Position numbers and translations under genes: made by a program. A stretch of 35,122 nt of DNA, from the NCBI RefSeq assembly GCF_015476655.1, contig NZ_JABFHF010000044.1, positions 1 through 35,122 of the forward strand, given 5' to 3'. Positions 33,010 through 35,122 of the stretch are shown piece after piece; the stretch's first letter is position 1, and every line of letters begins with the position of its first letter. This DNA is from Aquiflexum lacus (GTDB lineage: Bacteria > Bacteroidota > Bacteroidia > Cytophagales > Cyclobacteriaceae). The notes below the pieces were generated by a model. It worked only from the letters and a program-made list of their open reading frames with translations, searched no databases and was not told where the DNA came from.

Positions 33010-34077
33010 ATGAGCAAAGATTTTTTCCGATCAGCCACTATCTTCAACTCCGCCAAGCGGTTTTTCCTACTGAATTTTGGGATTTCTACCATCTTGATGT
33101 TGTTGTTCTGCCCAACTTGTTTTTTGTCTTTGGAGGGGATTTTGTCCATAGCTCCGGATTGGATTTTTTCTTTTTTAATGTCCTCTGCATTAAGTTTGGG
33201 AGGGTTCAAGGTAGAGGAGTATTATAACAAAAGGATATCCTGGATAGAAAAACCAGTAAAGAGGCTCATTTTGACAGCGGCTTCTTATATGATTTATTCT
33301 TTTATAGTCAGCTATATTTTAGTTTCTTTCTATGTTTTGATAACGGTTGATGGAGTTTACCTGAGAAATATCAATTGGATACGGATGTTGGAAAATACCC
33401 TGATGCCAACATTTGTAGCCTTGATCATCATTACCATTTTCATTGCAAGGTCTTGGCTGTACGAGTGGAGGTCTGCTGCCATTGAAGCAGAACAGCTTAA
33501 ATCAGAAAACATCTCCAGTCAATACCAATCACTAAAAGACCAATTGAATCCCCATTTTCTATTCAATTCACTCAATGTGCTGAGTAATCTCGTCTATGAA
33601 AGTGCCGATAAATCCGCAGAATTTATACAGCAATTGTCCAAAATCTACCGCTATGTTTTGGAGGTACAGCAAGAGGAGTTGGTAGGTTTGGACAGAGAAA
33701 TTGGCTTTGCAGAGAACTACCTGAACCTTCAAAAAATCAGGTTTGAAGGAAGTCTCGAATATTTTATTGATGTTCATCAGTTAAAGGGGTATCACCTCCC
33801 GCCTCTTTCTCTACAATTGCTATTGGAAAATGCCATCAAACATAATATTGCAAGTTTGGAGAAACCACTCAAAATCATGATCGAACAAACGGATAGCAAT
33901 TTAATTGTGCGCAATATTCTTCAGCCCAAATTGACCAAGGAGGAGTCAAAAACGGGTATAGGATTGTCCAATATCATAAAGCGTTATGCCCTCTTAAGTA
34001 ACCAAAGTCCAAAATTCACTGAAACAGAAAAGGAGTTTATCGTAGAACTTCCACTGCTAAAACTTAACGGCGCATGA
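33010..34077 (+). CDS. LytS/YehU-type sensor histidine kinase
   Basis: 355 residues. Four hydrophobic segments at roughly 16-38, 45-64, 85-112 and 132-150 make a membrane sensor without a large extracellular domain. The His_kinase domain (PF06580) follows a short coiled coil (EAEQLKSENISSQYQSLKDQ), with the phospho-acceptor His182 in NPHFLFNSLN. The N-box is LLLENAIKHNIA (about 269-280) and the G-box GIGLSNI. It phosphorylates the response regulator encoded immediately downstream, whose start overlaps the kinase stop (ATGA). Confidence 0.94.
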   Translation: MSKDFFRSATIFNSAKRFFLLNFGISTILMLLFCPTCFLSLEGILSIAPDWIFSFLMSSALSLGGFKVEEYYNKRISWIEKPVKRLILTAASYMIYSFIVSYILVSFYVLITVDGVYLRNINWIRMLENTLMPTFVALIIITIFIARSWLYEWRSAAIEAEQLKSENISSQYQSLKDQLNPHFLFNSLNVLSNLVYESADKSAEFIQQLSKIYRYVLEVQQEELVGLDREIGFAENYLNLQKIRFEGSLEYFIDVHQLKGYHLPPLSLQLLLENAIKHNIASLEKPLKIMIEQTDSNLIVRNILQPKLTKEESKTGIGLSNIIKRYALLSNQSPKFTETEKEFIVELPLLKLNGA

Positions 34078-34826
34078 ACATACTTTTGATAGAAGATGAA
34101 AGACCTGCTGCCAATAGGTTGAAACAGCTCATTTTGGAATTACTTCCCGGGGCAAATATCTATGGACATTTGGACAGCATTACATCGGCAATCGAATGGC
34201 TGCAAACCAACCCTGCGCCCGACCTGATATTCTGTGATATTCAATTGGCAGATGGTTTGAGTTTTGAAATTTTTGAAAGGGTAAAGGTCAGTTCCCCGAT
34301 CATTTTCACTACCGCCTTTGACCAATACGCCATTAAGGCTTTCAAACTCAACTCGGTGGATTACCTGCTTAAGCCTATCGACCCCAAGGAATTGGCAGGG
34401 GCAATAAACAAATTCAAGAGCCAAAAAGTCAAAACCACAATTGATCTCAATCAAATCAAGGAACTCCTCCAACCGCAACAAAAAGAATTCAAATCCAGGT
34501 TTATGGTCAAAATCGGAGAAAAAATCCAATCGGTGTTGGCCTCAGAAGCTTCGTTTTTTATGAGTGAGGAGCGAGTGACTTTTTTGCAGACTTTTGAAGG
34601 GAAACGGTTTGTTTTGGACTACACCCTGGATCAATTGGAAGAAATGTTAGATCCCAAGAAGTTTTTTCGGCTCAACCGAAAATACATTTCTTCCTTTGAA
34701 GCCATAGCAGAGATCCATACCTATTCCAACAGCCGTCTGAAAATCAAATTGGCCAATTGCAGCGACAATGATATTCTCGTCAGTAGGGAGAAGGTGGGAG
34801 GGTTGAAGGAGTGGTTGGATGGGTAA
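34074..34826 (+). CDS. LytTR-family response regulator
   Basis: 250 residues. Receiver domain 1-120 with the acidic pair Glu7/Asp8, phospho-acceptor Asp55 (IFCDIQLADG), Thr80 and Lys100 (LLKPID). A linker precedes the LytTR DNA-binding domain at about 148-250 (FMVKIGEKI, FRLNRKYISSFEAI, LVSREKVGGLKEWL). Such regulators typically bind pairs of short direct repeats about two turns apart. The ACACTTCAGTCA pair upstream of the TonB-dependent receptor gene has that geometry, but the link is conjecture. Partner of the kinase gene it overlaps by four bases. Confidence 0.94.
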   Translation: MNILLIEDERPAANRLKQLILELLPGANIYGHLDSITSAIEWLQTNPAPDLIFCDIQLADGLSFEIFERVKVSSPIIFTTAFDQYAIKAFKLNSVDYLLKPIDPKELAGAINKFKSQKVKTTIDLNQIKELLQPQQKEFKSRFMVKIGEKIQSVLASEASFFMSEERVTFLQTFEGKRFVLDYTLDQLEEMLDPKKFFRLNRKYISSFEAIAEIHTYSNSRLKIKLANCSDNDILVSREKVGGLKEWLDG

Positions 34827-35122
34827 ATTAAATAGGCCTGAAGGGCCGTTCTGTGACATCCTGGAATGCAACATTTGAAAGGATTATTTGGATGGTAAGG
34901 AAAGGTATTTGTCCGACCTGTTATTTAGGTGTTGGTGAAGGATGAATGAAATTTTTCAAACATGGTTAATTCAGTTTAGCAATAAAAATAAATTGGCCTG
35001 AAGGGCAATTCTGTGACAGCCTAGGGTGCAACCCTAGGTCATAGGAACCGATAAGAAACCCCTTGGTCTGAAAGACCGATCGAGAAAATAACCGGATATA
35101 TACGGATAATTAGATTATTTTT
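34827..35122. repeat. Gene-free region with REP-like hairpins
   Basis: Two copies of a GGCCTGAAGGGC hairpin followed by TTCTGTGACA start at 34835 and 34995, 160 bp apart. The second continues with CCTAGGG-5 nt-CCCTAGG (35020-35038, perfect 7-bp stem) and GGTC-5 nt-GACC (35065-35077). This string of short hairpins resembles REP-type elements found in Bacteroidota and Planctomycetota (from memory). No transposase gene is present up to the window edge. The rest is AT-rich with no gene. Confidence 0.8.

Overview
The window looks like chromosomal DNA of a Bacteroidota bacterium, most likely order Cytophagales near Cyclobacteriaceae (Algoriphagus-like). That placement is inference. It rests on a TonB-dependent receptor with an N-terminal carboxypeptidase-regulatory domain, a DUF5916/CBM9 outer-membrane protein, PorT-type barrels, a dipeptidyl peptidase IV, LytS/LytTR regulation, no consistent Shine-Dalgarno sequences, and AT-rich promoters of the TAnnTTTG type. 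I see no rRNA, tRNA, CRISPR array, transposase or phage gene.

Layout. 1-423: two copies of a ~149 bp repeat, then a terminator serving the minus-strand PorT-like barrel gene (424-999). 1128-6053: YjbQ, a membrane-anchored serine hydrolase and a DUF5916 protein, all plus strand. 6161-12528, all minus: a DUF1648-like membrane protein, a lipoprotein glycoside hydrolase of the six-hairpin (debranching-enzyme-like) type, three tandem paralogous lipoproteins of unknown function, and a secreted protein with CotH-kinase-like motifs. 12746-14926: dipeptidyl peptidase IV. 15352-21669: a tight operon of alpha/beta hydrolase, RND adaptor, RND pump and TolC-like channel. 21827-23230: MltF-like lytic transglycosylase. 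23544-24257 (minus): RsmI-like methyltransferase. 24386-26301: a small membrane protein and a secreted amidohydrolase, convergent with a PD40/TolB-like protein (26320-27843, minus). 27844-28626: a 783 bp gene-free block of repeats. 28627-31461: a TonB-dependent receptor/TPR-protein pair closed by a strong terminator. 31536-34826: a probable operon of outer-membrane protein, DUF2306 protein, small lipoprotein, LytS-type histidine kinase and LytTR response regulator. 34827-35122: REP-like hairpins.

The genes are mostly envelope functions: export (RND), uptake (TonB-dependent receptor), peptide and glycan breakdown, wall turnover and sensing. Most belong to known families. The least explained material is non-coding. 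Several intergenic regions hold DNA with a strict 7-bp period (best case 20 heptads in one register, 15097-15236). At several genes the heptad tract begins at or within a few bases of the stop codon. Separately, a ~149 bp repeat family appears in three places, and two of its copies carry exchanged central modules. These two non-coding patterns, the lipoprotein trio and the CotH-like protein are the best candidates for something undescribed.
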